Below are positions 35,455 to 43,772 of a stretch of 64,000 nucleotides of DNA, piece by piece (within the stretch, counting starts at the first letter, position 1; the number at the start of each line of letters is the position of its first letter). This DNA is from Dyadobacter bucti (lineage in GTDB: Bacteria > Bacteroidota > Bacteroidia > Cytophagales > Spirosomataceae). The position numbers were made by a program, and so were the translations under genes. The stretch covers positions 124,001 through 188,000 of the forward strand of contig NZ_SWFP01000005.1 in the NCBI RefSeq assembly GCF_005869225.1, read 5' to 3'. Under the pieces are notes generated by a model. The model was given only the letters and a program-made list of their open reading frames with translations, had not been told where the DNA came from and ran no database searches.

Positions 35455-36183
35455 ATGTCTGTAATCGGGAAATACTTTATTTTTTTAGGGACATTATTCG
35501 GGAAAGGTGAAAAGCTATCCGTTTACTGGAGGCGGTTGATGGAAGAGTGTGTGGGCATCGGGGTCAGCTCTATTTTTATCGTAGCCATTGTTTCGACTTT
35601 CATCGGTGCGGTATCCTGTATTCAGACGGCGTATAACCTTGTCAGCCCGATTATCCCGATCTCAACGGTCGCATTGATTGTCCGCGATATGGAAATCCTT
35701 GAACTTGCGCCAACAATAACCTGTATTGTATTGGCAGGAAAAGTGGGCTCCAATATCGCCAGTGAGCTGGGAACTATGCGCATTACGGAGCAAATCGACG
35801 CGCTGGAAGTGATGGGGATCAATTCATCGTCATATCTGGTATTGCCCAAGATCATTGCTGCGATGATCACGTTTCCGATGCTGGTCATTTTTTCGGCCTT
35901 TCTCGGTATTTTGGGAGGTTATCTGGCCGGGACACTTACAGGCGTAATTACGGAGCGGGATTTTCTTTACGGTATCAGAGACTCGTTTGTGCCGTACAAT
36001 ATATTCTTTATGTGTGTAAAGCCTTTTGTATTCGGTTTTCTGATTGCCTCAATATCTTCATTCAAGGGATTTTTTACTTCCGGCGGTGCGTTAGAAGTAG
36101 GTAAAGCAAGCACAGACGCCGTAACAAACAGCTGTATTTCGATACTCATTGCAGATTACCTGCTTGCTCAGCTGCTTCTGTAG
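35455..36183 (+). CDS. mlaE: MlaE family ABC transporter permease
   Basis: A 242-residue permease with about five or six membrane segments. The family core LAGKVGSNIASELGTMRITEQIDALEVMG is intact; it is the EQ-loop that contacts the ATPase. MlaE moves phospholipids between the inner membrane and a periplasmic MCE protein to keep outer-membrane lipid asymmetry. ATG 35455 is preferred over a TTG at 35413. mlaF follows after 50 bp. No MCE-domain (MlaD) gene follows, unlike the usual arrangement. Confidence 0.93.
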   Translation: MSVIGKYFIFLGTLFGKGEKLSVYWRRLMEECVGIGVSSIFIVAIVSTFIGAVSCIQTAYNLVSPIIPISTVALIVRDMEILELAPTITCIVLAGKVGSNIASELGTMRITEQIDALEVMGINSSSYLVLPKIIAAMITFPMLVIFSAFLGILGGYLAGTLTGVITERDFLYGIRDSFVPYNIFFMCVKPFVFGFLIASISSFKGFFTSGGALEVGKASTDAVTNSCISILIADYLLAQLLL

Positions 36184-36233
36184 TGTTTATAAATAGCAAA
36201 AGCCATCGGAATTAAAGTACAACCAGATTTAAA

Positions 36234-36980
36234 ATGATTGAAGTAAATAACATCAGCAAAGCTTTTAATGGCAAAGAAGTTTTAAAAGGAATTACTTCAT
36301 CATTCCAGAAAGGAGAAACCAATCTGATCATAGGCGGGAGCGGGACAGGTAAAAGTGTACTGCTTAAATGCATGATCGGGCTCGTCAAACCGGATCAGGG
36401 AAATGTATTGTACAACGGCAGGGATTTTTACAATTGTGATAAGGAAACCCAGCAGTCTATCCGCCGGGAAATGGGTGTGTTGTTCCAGGGAGGTGCTTTG
36501 TTTGATTCCAAAACGGTTGAGGAAAATGTCCGTTTTCCGCTGGATATGCTGACGGATCAGTCGATCCAGGAAAAACAGGAACGCGTAGCGTTTTGTCTGC
36601 AGCGTGTGGGCCTGGAAGCAGCGGCTAAAAGAATGCCCTCTGAAATAAGCGGGGGTATGAAAAAACGTGTCGGCATAGCCAGGGCCATTGTAATGAACCC
36701 CATGTATCTTTTTTGCGACGAGCCCAACTCCGGCCTCGATCCGCTCACCTCGGTCAAAATAGATGAGCTCATCAAGGAAATCACCGAGGAATATCAGATC
36801 ACGACCATCATTATCACCCATGATATGAATTCTGTGATGGAGATCGGGCAGAATATTATGTTCCTGTATCAGGGCAGCAAGCTCTGGGAGGGAACGAATT
36901 CGAATATCATCAGCACAGATGTTCCCGAGTTAAAGGAATTCCTGTTCTCCAATAAGCTGCTCCGGGAAATGGAGCGCTAA
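36234..36980 (+). CDS. mlaF: MlaF-like ABC transporter ATP-binding protein
   Basis: A 248-residue ABC ATPase. Walker A is GGSGTGKS (34-41), the signature is SGGMKKRVGIARA, Walker B is YLFCDEPNSGLDP with the catalytic Glu, and the switch is ITHDMNSV. The methionine-rich signature (SGGMKKR) is typical of Mla/Ttg2A ATPases. It powers lipid transport with MlaE. The downstream neighbour is convergent, so the operon has only two genes here. Confidence 0.93.
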   Translation: MIEVNNISKAFNGKEVLKGITSSFQKGETNLIIGGSGTGKSVLLKCMIGLVKPDQGNVLYNGRDFYNCDKETQQSIRREMGVLFQGGALFDSKTVEENVRFPLDMLTDQSIQEKQERVAFCLQRVGLEAAAKRMPSEISGGMKKRVGIARAIVMNPMYLFCDEPNSGLDPLTSVKIDELIKEITEEYQITTIIITHDMNSVMEIGQNIMFLYQGSKLWEGTNSNIISTDVPELKEFLFSNKLLREMER

Positions 36981-37001
36981 GGTTTCCAAAGTTGATCGCT
37001 G

Positions 37002-38504
37002 TTATGTTCTTTTAAGAAACGGGATATTCTTTCGTTCAATTAAAAACGTACATCCGGCGAAAATGGCGAACATCAGCATGTGGACAGGTACGGCAACCCA
37101 CAAATCCGGAATCTTCACCTGTGTGGAAACAAATATCAGCAACGAACCCGCGCCAACATATCCCAAAGCTGAAACCACATCATAAGGTACCGGATAATAC
37201 TTTTGGCCAAAGTAATAGCAGGCCGCAACCATCACAAAACCCGACAGCGCAAAAGCAATCGCAAAACCCAGATATCCGATCAGGGGGACCAGAATAAAAC
37301 TAGTCGCAATTGTGACAAAAGCTCCGGACAAAGTCAGCCAGGTACCAAATTCCGTTTTGTCTGTAAGCTTAAACCAGGTTGCCAGATTGTAATAAACCCC
37401 AAGAAAAAGATAGCCGGCGAGCAGCCAGGGAACAATCGGCAAGCCTTCATGATATATTTTTTGTTTCAGGAACAAAGCTGCGAGCAGGTCGAGGTTCAGG
37501 CAGATTCCTACCCACATCAGCACGCAGACGATGATAAACCATTTGGTGATTTTAGCAAATACCGGCGGCGCGTTCTTGTCTTCACCTTTTGAAAAAAAGA
37601 AAGGTTCTGCGGCATATTTAAAAGATTGAATCGCCAGGTTCATAAAAATGGACAGCTTGTAGCATTGTGTGTATATCCCAATTGCTGTCTTTTGCGTGCG
37701 GCCGGGATAGAAATTTTCAGGTAATAAAAACTGGATAAAGGCCCGGTCAAAAAGCATATTAAGGATACCTCCCATATTCATGACCATGATCGGGAAAGCA
37801 TATACCCATACCGGTTTGAACAAATCCTTGCTGAAAACGAACCGGAAATCGGCGAATTCCTGGCGTAACATCCATAGGAAAGTCAGGTTGGCGATCAGGT
37901 TAGCAAGGATGATATAATCCGGCGCGCGGAACGGATCATAGATCACATCTACCAGGGGTTTAAGAAAAGACAGATATTTACCTGCATGAACATCCTTACA
38001 AACAACCAGGAAAAACAGGTTGAGAAATATCATGATCAGGATATTTGTTACCCTTACTATCACAAACTTTTTGCCTTTGCCTTCCAGCCGTAGCCGGGCG
38101 AAAGGAATAGAAACTATGCCGTCGATGGCCATGATCACCGCGAACATCCTTACGATGGAGGTACTTTCGGGATATTTGATAGCAGCAGCGGCACTGTCGG
38201 CAAAAATGAAAAGCAGCCCCGAAAAGAAGATACTTACGATAATCACCGCGCTCAGGATCAGATTATAGTATTGTTTGCGATCGGATTCCTGCCTTGCAAA
38301 TCGGAAAAAGGCGGTTTCCATCCCGAATGTGTACAGCACGGTTGCAAGCCCGGCATAGGCGTACAGCTGGCCCTGCGCTGCGATTTGTTCAGGCTCGAAA
38401 AGTTTGGTGTGGAGCGCAACCAGCAGATAATTCAGAAAACGGCCCAACATGGTGCTGATCCCGTAGGTTGCCGTTTCGCTGGCCAGTTTTTTAAGTACAC
38501 TCAT
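37002..38504 (-). CDS. Polysaccharide/oligosaccharide flippase (MOP superfamily)
   Basis: A 500-residue protein with about 14 hydrophobic segments; it begins MSVLKKLASETATYGISTMLGRFLNYLL, the Wzx/MATE-like N-terminus with a conserved early Arg. Such proteins flip undecaprenyl-linked sugars across the inner membrane. The Met at 38504 is preferred over an upstream in-frame start at 38519. No polymerase or O-antigen cluster adjoins, so it may serve a scattered glycan pathway together with the GT4, GT2 and gmd genes of this window. Convergent with mlaF. Confidence 0.88.
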   Translation of the reverse strand: MSVLKKLASETATYGISTMLGRFLNYLLVALHTKLFEPEQIAAQGQLYAYAGLATVLYTFGMETAFFRFARQESDRKQYYNLILSAVIIVSIFFSGLLFIFADSAAAAIKYPESTSIVRMFAVIMAIDGIVSIPFARLRLEGKGKKFVIVRVTNILIMIFLNLFFLVVCKDVHAGKYLSFLKPLVDVIYDPFRAPDYIILANLIANLTFLWMLRQEFADFRFVFSKDLFKPVWVYAFPIMVMNMGGILNMLFDRAFIQFLLPENFYPGRTQKTAIGIYTQCYKLSIFMNLAIQSFKYAAEPFFFSKGEDKNAPPVFAKITKWFIIVCVLMWVGICLNLDLLAALFLKQKIYHEGLPIVPWLLAGYLFLGVYYNLATWFKLTDKTEFGTWLTLSGAFVTIATSFILVPLIGYLGFAIAFALSGFVMVAACYYFGQKYYPVPYDVVSALGYVGAGSLLIFVSTQVKIPDLWVAVPVHMLMFAIFAGCTFLIERKNIPFLKRT

Positions 38505-38623
38505 AATGGATAGGGGCACTTTTCCGTAACCGGAGCCGTGACGACCGTAAAAGTCAAATTTGGGTAAAACATTTCATCGCTCAGGCAAATATAAGTCAAC
38601 GGAAAGGTATCTACCCAATGAAT

Positions 38624-38661
38624 AAAAAAGAGTCCTTCACGTAAACGGAAAGGACTCTTTT
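38624..38661 (-). terminator. Terminator of the TetR gene
   Basis: Stem aaaagagtcctt (38626-38637) / aaggactctttt (38650-38661) with a 12-base loop; on the minus strand it is followed by TTTTTTATTC, 17 bases after the TetR stop. Confidence 0.85.
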
Positions 38662-38677
38662 AAATGCTTTTCTGAAT

Positions 38678-39283
38678 TTATCCCCGAACATCCGTGATAA
38701 TCCTTTCAATCACATTTTCGATACGTTTCCAGCCCTCATCGGAATGGAGATCGACATCGATCATCTTTTCACGATAATCCGTTGAAATGGTCATGTAATA
38801 AATTCCTGCAGTAATAAAAGTGAGAAGTGCGCTTGTGTCACGATAATTTGGAAGGTCTCCTATTTTTTCAAGTATCCTTAGTGCTACCTGATTGCGGGCA
38901 TCGGATAACATAGCTTTCCCGGTTCCGATTTCCCATCTGAGGAGGTCGCGTGTGGCTTTGCGTTCCCGCAAATCATTCAAAAAAGTGTGCATGAGAGAAG
39001 TGAGTGCCTTACTGCGTTCCTCCGGGGCCAGTTTAGGGATATTCTCAATGTAATCCGACCCTGTGGTGGACGTGTATTCACCTGACTTCACATACTGTTC
39101 CATCAGTCCGTCAACACTGTCAAAGTAACGGTAAATCAATACCTTGTTAACACCTGCAGTCCTTGCAATAAGATTCACACCAACCTTTTCAGTCCCGTAC
39201 TGTTCGATAACTTCACCAACAGCTTTGAGGATTTTGGTTTTGGTGCGTTCGCGGTCGCGTTTTTTGATTTTGTCGATTTTCAT
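38678..39283 (-). CDS. TetR/AcrR family transcriptional regulator
   Basis: A 201-residue regulator with an N-terminal HTH (about 12-58; TKTKILKAVGEVIEQYGTEKVGVNLIARTAGVNKVLIYRYFDS) preceded by a very basic start (MKIDKIKKRDRERTK). The C-terminal ligand domain is all-helical and divergent. It likely represses its own gene through the palindrome at 39317-39339. No efflux or metabolic gene is divergently placed, so other targets are unknown. Confidence 0.92.
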   Translation of the reverse strand: MKIDKIKKRDRERTKTKILKAVGEVIEQYGTEKVGVNLIARTAGVNKVLIYRYFDSVDGLMEQYVKSGEYTSTTGSDYIENIPKLAPEERSKALTSLMHTFLNDLRERKATRDLLRWEIGTGKAMLSDARNQVALRILEKIGDLPNYRDTSALLTFITAGIYYMTISTDYREKMIDVDLHSDEGWKRIENVIERIITDVRG

Positions 39284-39316
39284 ATGGGTGCCATTTAGGT
39301 TAAAACATAGTAAATG

Positions 39317-39339
39317 TAATATTTCATCTGGAAATATTA
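39317..39339. promoter_or_regulatory. Palindromic operator candidate of the TetR gene
   Basis: A perfect 9-bp inverted repeat, taatatttc / gaaatatta with a 5-base centre (atctg), sits 34 bp upstream of the TetR start codon. Size and position are right for a TetR dimer site that would block its own promoter. Confidence 0.55.
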
Positions 39340-39481
39340 TACAGCGTATAGGCTATGATGTAACCATTTTTTTTATTTTCGGCACTTGGAAGATAAATAG
39401 ATGTGTTTTCCCTCAATAATTGGTCGAAAAAGGGATATTCCGGCCAAAATTTGGATGAATCTCCTTGTAGATTGCACAAAA

Positions 39482-39508
39482 AAAGAGCTCACTTTCGATG
39501 AGCTCTTT
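39482..39508 (-). terminator. Terminator after tRNA-Gln
   Basis: Stem aaagagctca (39482-39491) / tgagctcttt (39499-39508) with a 7-base loop; on the minus strand it is followed by further T, 10 bases after the tRNA 3' end. Confidence 0.85.
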
Positions 39509-39517
39509 AATTTACTG

Positions 39518-39588
39518 TTGGCCGACAAGGACTCGAACCCTGAATAAGACAACCAAAATGTCCTGTGTTACCATTACACCATCGGCCA
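39518..39588 (-). tRNA. tRNA-Gln (UUG)
   Basis: Read on the minus strand this folds as a full cloverleaf: acceptor TGGCCGA/TCGGCCA, D stem GTGT/ACAC with loop AATGGTA, anticodon stem GGACA/TGTCT around TTTTGGT (anticodon TTG, glutamine), a four-base variable loop, and T stem CAGGG/CCTTG around TTCGAGT. The discriminator base is A and CCA is not encoded. It lies 65 bases downstream of the fabD stop on the same strand and may be co-transcribed with fabD. Confidence 0.95.
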
Positions 39589-39653
39589 AAACCGTAACAG
39601 TGGTGCAAAAGTAATGCGGTTAATTCAAGTTGTCAAGTTTTTATCGAAAAAAA

Positions 39654-40532
39654 TTAAATGCTTTTTATCTCCACACCCGAAGAGATCTTTTTTACAAGCC
39701 CTTGGAGCACCTTGCCGGGGCCACACTCGATGAAGGTTTCGGCGCCGTCGGCTACCATTTGCTCTACCGACTGGGTCCATCTTACCGGAGCTGTAAGCTG
39801 AGAAATTAAATTCTCCTTAATAACCGAGACTTCGGTAGCGGGCCTGGCATTTACATTCTGATAAACCGCACAGATCGGTGCTTCAAACTGTGCTTCATAA
39901 ATGGCAGTAGCCAACTCTTCCCGTGCCGGCTCCATTAGCGGGGAGTGGAATGCGCCACCCACCGGCAGGATCAGGGCCCTTTTTGCGCCAGCGGCTTTTA
40001 AGAGTTCACACGCCCTCTCAACACCTTCTATACTTCCGGAAATTACTACTTGTCCAGGGCAATTATAATTGGCAGGAACAACGATCTCATCGGTAATGCC
40101 GGCACATATTTCTTCTATGATATTGTCGGCAAGGCCAAGAATAGCGGCCATGGTCGACGGCCGGATCTCACACGCTTTTTGCATGGCATCTGCACGTTTG
40201 GCAACCAGACTGAGCCCGTCTTCAAAAGAAAGAGCACCAGCAGCTACCAGAGCGGAAAATTCACCCAAAGAATGACCCGCAACCATATTTGGATCGAAGT
40301 CAGAGGTGATCTTGGCTAAAATGACAGAATGCAGGAAAATAGCGGGCTGGGTAACATTGGTCTGCTTAAGCTCTTCGTCCGAGCCTTCGAACATGATTTT
40401 GGTGATTTCAAAACCCAGGATTTCGTTTGCTTTTTCAAACAGGGTTTTTGCTGAATCTGAAGACTGGTACAGGTCCAATCCCATTCCTTTGAACTGAGAG
40501 CCCTGACCAGGGAAAATGTATGCCTTTTTCAT
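39654..40532 (-). CDS. fabD: Malonyl-CoA:ACP transacylase
   Basis: A 292-residue acyltransferase that loads malonate onto acyl carrier protein for fatty acid synthesis. GQGSQ is at residues 9-13, the nucleophile is Ser88 in AGHSLGEFSAL, and the GAFHSPLM segment carries the partner His. It stands alone rather than in a fab cluster. Upstream, across the terminator at 40562-40591, are the two large T9SS genes on the same strand; downstream is tRNA-Gln. Confidence 0.96.
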   Translation of the reverse strand: MKKAYIFPGQGSQFKGMGLDLYQSSDSAKTLFEKANEILGFEITKIMFEGSDEELKQTNVTQPAIFLHSVILAKITSDFDPNMVAGHSLGEFSALVAAGALSFEDGLSLVAKRADAMQKACEIRPSTMAAILGLADNIIEEICAGITDEIVVPANYNCPGQVVISGSIEGVERACELLKAAGAKRALILPVGGAFHSPLMEPAREELATAIYEAQFEAPICAVYQNVNARPATEVSVIKENLISQLTAPVRWTQSVEQMVADGAETFIECGPGKVLQGLVKKISSGVEIKSI

Positions 40533-40561
40533 ATTTTTCTTTTTTTAGATTATTCACAGTG

Positions 40562-40591
40562 AAAAAAAGCCCGGTCTTCAAAAACCGGGCT
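40562..40591 (-). terminator. Terminator after the first (distal) T9SS giant gene
   Basis: On the minus strand, agcccggt (40591-40584) and accgggct (40575-40568) pair around an 8-base loop and are followed by seven T in all. It lies about 70 bases after the stop at 40664. No equivalent is seen after the second copy, so transcription of that copy may run into this one. Confidence 0.85.
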
Positions 40592-40659
40592 ACAAAGGAA
40601 ATACTTGATATCGAAAGAAAAAAGGTATTACAATCAGTCTATGTTTTTGAAAACGGCTG

Positions 40660-42936
40660 TTTTCTATCTAAGCAGCTGTACCCATCCTTTAATGATAGTC
40701 GGTTTAGGGTTTCTTTGAGAAGATTCGAAAACGACTTTGGCTTCATAGTAGTACTGTCCTGCCGATACGTCTTTGCCTGCATTTGTTTTCCCGTTCCAGT
40801 TGATGTTGACATCTTTTGTATCAAATACCTGTGCGCCCCACCTGTTGAAAACCCTGAACTCCATGGATACGACAAAGCTTGGGCATTCATACGGCTGGAA
40901 TATATCGTTTTTGCTGTCGCCGTTCGGTGTAAAAACATTTGGCAAAACAAACATGGGGCAGTTTTCCTTGCATACGGTGTTGCTTGGTGCACTTTCTGCA
41001 CCGAACCTGTTGACAGCCGTGACATAATAACAGCCAGCAAACGAAGTAAGCCCCTGGTGCGCGAAAGTGGTCGCCAGGGGTACGGGCGGGGTTGTGACGG
41101 TAGCGATCAATGCTGGCGTATCGCCTTCATAGCGTGCGAAGTACACTTTGTAAGCTGCCACATTAGGGTCGCAATCCTTTCCTTCGCTCTGCTGTGGGTA
41201 TGTCCATGACAGGTTGTTGGTCAGGCCTAGCTGGTCACAGAACGCGTCAGGCTGCAATGTTGCACAATCGAGCAGGTCTATTTCGAGGACGGGCGGGCAT
41301 GGTTTTGTGGTGTCCGAGGAGGAAACGCACAGTATTTGCGAGAAGTTGTAAAGTACCGATGGCCTGATCTGGCTGTTGTTGTAAGATCCTACGGTCTCTA
41401 CTTTGTAACAATAGGTTGAATCGGGCTGTATAGTGATGTTCACCGTACCGTCGGCAGCATATTTGTCCGATCCGTCATCAGTAAAAGTAAATGTCTGTGT
41501 GCCCTGTACCGAAACATCGGCGATGCGGTTGAAAGTGCCGGGCCTTGTTTTGTCTTCCCTGTATACCCTGTGTATGCGGTTTGCATTGTCCCATGGTACA
41601 AGAGCTGACCAGCTGAGCCTGATGCTTGCAGGCTCCGCTGCCCCTTGTTCCAGGCGTACACTGCTTGCAGTTTCGGTTTCGTCCATTTTGACGAGCTGCC
41701 CTGCCTGTGTTACCCAGTATTCGAGCTTGTAATTGTATGCATTGACGAGTGTATTGAGCGCCCTGTCGACAAAGAAAGTATCCGGTGCGCCAGCTGTCAG
41801 GTTGGTATTGATGGTGGCGAGCTGAGTGAAACTGGTGCCGTTTTGTCCTACCGCCCTAAAAAGCCTGTACTGTGCAGGCAGTCCGGCTGCGGCTTCGGGC
41901 CTGATCCACCTGACGGAGATGACGCCGTTGGTCTCACTGGTAGAGTCGACAGTAACATTTGTAATGACGGGCATCATCAACGGCAGGTTGAGGCAGAACT
42001 CTTCCGATGCCAGGCTTTCCCCTCCTCCTATCAGGCTTCCGGGCTCATTGATGTTGGCGCCCGGCCTGGGGAACTCCACCACGATACGGTAACTGTAAGA
42101 GACTGCCGGTCGCAGCCCCTCTCCATTGTTATTGTCCAGGAAAGTGGTCTGGTTTGCATCGGTCCTTCCTATTTCCTGGTAGCCCGAACCTGCGGGTATG
42201 CCTGTAAGGCAAACATCTTCGGGGATATCAAAACACCCTTCCCTTCTGTAAATAACGATTTTCGCCCCGGCGACCTGGCATTTGTATGCATCCCAGGTGA
42301 GCCTGTAAGCAATGCCAGCGGGATCGGTTGCTGCTACCCCGCGCAGGTTTGTGGGTTTGGGCCCGTATACGCTGATGTTCAGTGTGGTCATGTCGACGAG
42401 TTTCCTGAACAGGGAGGGGTTGGGCACACCGCTTCCGGGAGAATCTTCGACCTTGAAGAGCACGTCATAGGGTTCCAGCCTGATGTGGTTACAGGATGTC
42501 TGCCAGACGAACTGGCCTGTGACGGCGGCTTGTGAGCCTTGCTGTGGCACGGTGAAGCTGGCAAGTGCCGGGGATATGAGGGTACTTTGGTATACCCCCC
42601 CTGTAGAGGTTAGTGTGAGCCTGTCCCCGTTTTTATCTGTCGCCCTGACCTGCTGGTTGATAAGTGTCCCTGCCTCCACGCAGATATCGGGCAGCGGGTC
42701 CATGAGCGGCCTGTCGTTCCGGGCATCCTCAACAATGATCTGCATGTCGCGGACGATCTGGCCTATTGGGATGCCGTCCCTCCATTCTTCGACGATGAAA
42801 GCGACGTTATAGAACCCCCTTGTGACAGGGGCGTCCCATATCAGGTCTCCCGTGATGTTGTCCATACTGAAAGTAGCAGGGGAGGCACCGGCCTCTGTTT
42901 GTCCTGGGGCACCGATCTGGTTGGGATGAACGTACT
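40660..42936 (-). repeat. Near-identical 2277-bp repeat, copy A
   Basis: This segment equals 43773-46049 at a fixed offset of 3113 bp. By eye there are only four single-base differences (42602, 42719, 42800, 42917), all synonymous and all in the last ~335 bp; the first ~1.94 kb looks identical. The identity begins 4 bases after the stop codon and covers the C-terminal ~757 codons. Confidence 0.9.
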
Positions 42937-43564
42937 GAAGGTTGATCCCGGCACCGTTGACACCACTTCTTTGTGGTACAAACAGCCTGTAAGCGAGGCT
43001 GTCCCCGTCGGCATCGAAAGCACCGGGGTTATGGATATATCTTTGTCCGACGGCGGCCAGATCCACCGGGGCATTCAATAGCACGGGAGTCTGATTCAAC
43101 CCGAGGCTGGCGTTGATTTCCAGTGTGGTACTTACATAAAAGTTAAGGTATTGCGTAGGCGGCGGGCCGATATTTAAAACATTGTTGTTCCGGTTATCCT
43201 CTTCAAACGATACACGGTACTCACCACCGGCGGGAAACGTGTACTCTATGATATATACATTTTGGGTGGTATTATTTCCGATATTCACGATCGGGAGGAT
43301 CCTGGGAGCAATCAGTATCGTAGGATTGCCGGTGGACCTGGTATTCCCGATGGTAAACGTGGCGGTAGTTTGTTGTTCTGCCGCGCCCTGCCCGTTTACT
43401 ATATCGAAGTAGGCGGTTAATTTTAGTTCAAACCGAAGTCCTGTTCCAGGCACCCTTTTGGCTGTAATTTCGCCTGCTCTGATGTGTGTGGCCATTACAT
43501 CATAGCCTGTACAAAGCAAAGTCAGAAAAAAAGCAGATAGTAGAAATCGTGAAACCGAGCGCAT
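40664..43564 (-). CDS. Giant secreted protein with T9SS type B (gliding-motility-associated) C-terminal domain, copy A
   Basis: A 966-residue secreted protein with a signal peptide (about 1-25, ending DVMA) and the start ATHIRAGEIT common in Cytophagales surface proteins. An N-terminal beta-rich, cadherin-like region (GAFDADGDSLAYRLF) is followed by several fibronectin III-like domains (about 400-860) and the C-terminal CHU_C/type B sorting domain (LPNVFTPNGDSKNDIF, FRVFNRWGAQVF, then GWVQLLR). It should be exported by T9SS and be retained at the surface, perhaps as an adhesin. Its last 757 codons are nearly identical to copy B. Confidence 0.9.
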   Translation of the reverse strand: MRSVSRFLLSAFFLTLLCTGYDVMATHIRAGEITAKRVPGTGLRFELKLTAYFDIVNGQGAAEQQTTATFTIGNTRSTGNPTILIAPRILPIVNIGNNTTQNVYIIEYTFPAGGEYRVSFEEDNRNNNVLNIGPPPTQYLNFYVSTTLEINASLGLNQTPVLLNAPVDLAAVGQRYIHNPGAFDADGDSLAYRLFVPQRSGVNGAGINLQYVHPNQIGAPGQTEAGASPATFSMDNITGDLIWDAPVTRGFYNVAFIVEEWRDGIPIGQIVRDMQIIVEDARNDRPLMDPLPDICVEAGTLINQQVRATDKNGDRLTLTSTGGVYQSTLISPALASFTVPQQGSQAAVTGQFVWQTSCNHIRLEPYDVLFKVEDSPGSGVPNPSLFRKLVDMTTLNISVYGPKPTNLRGVAATDPAGIAYRLTWDAYKCQVAGAKIVIYRREGCFDIPEDVCLTGIPAGSGYQEIGRTDANQTTFLDNNNGEGLRPAVSYSYRIVVEFPRPGANINEPGSLIGGGESLASEEFCLNLPLMMPVITNVTVDSTSETNGVISVRWIRPEAAAGLPAQYRLFRAVGQNGTSFTQLATINTNLTAGAPDTFFVDRALNTLVNAYNYKLEYWVTQAGQLVKMDETETASSVRLEQGAAEPASIRLSWSALVPWDNANRIHRVYREDKTRPGTFNRIADVSVQGTQTFTFTDDGSDKYAADGTVNITIQPDSTYCYKVETVGSYNNSQIRPSVLYNFSQILCVSSSDTTKPCPPVLEIDLLDCATLQPDAFCDQLGLTNNLSWTYPQQSEGKDCDPNVAAYKVYFARYEGDTPALIATVTTPPVPLATTFAHQGLTSFAGCYYVTAVNRFGAESAPSNTVCKENCPMFVLPNVFTPNGDSKNDIFQPYECPSFVVSMEFRVFNRWGAQVFDTKDVNINWNGKTNAGKDVSAGQYYYEAKVVFESSQRNPKPTIIKGWVQLLR

Positions 43565-43772
43565 ATATTGATGAGTCGAACTAAATTAGATAGAGGAAAA
43601 ACAGATTATTTATCTTCTGTCAGCTACTTTATCCAACGAAAATTTGAATAAAAATGTGTGCCTTACGAATGATTATAATATGTGATTTGTAAACTTACAA
43701 AACAACTTAATAAATCATATATGAAATGTCATAAAGTGATCTGACAACAAAATAGCAGCAGAAGGATGTCAA

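Noticed and set aside
41645..42535. 296-codon plus-strand ORF, repeated at 44758-45648
   Set aside because: It is the antisense shadow of the two T9SS genes; it is duplicated only because the coding sequence is, and its protein has no recognisable domain.
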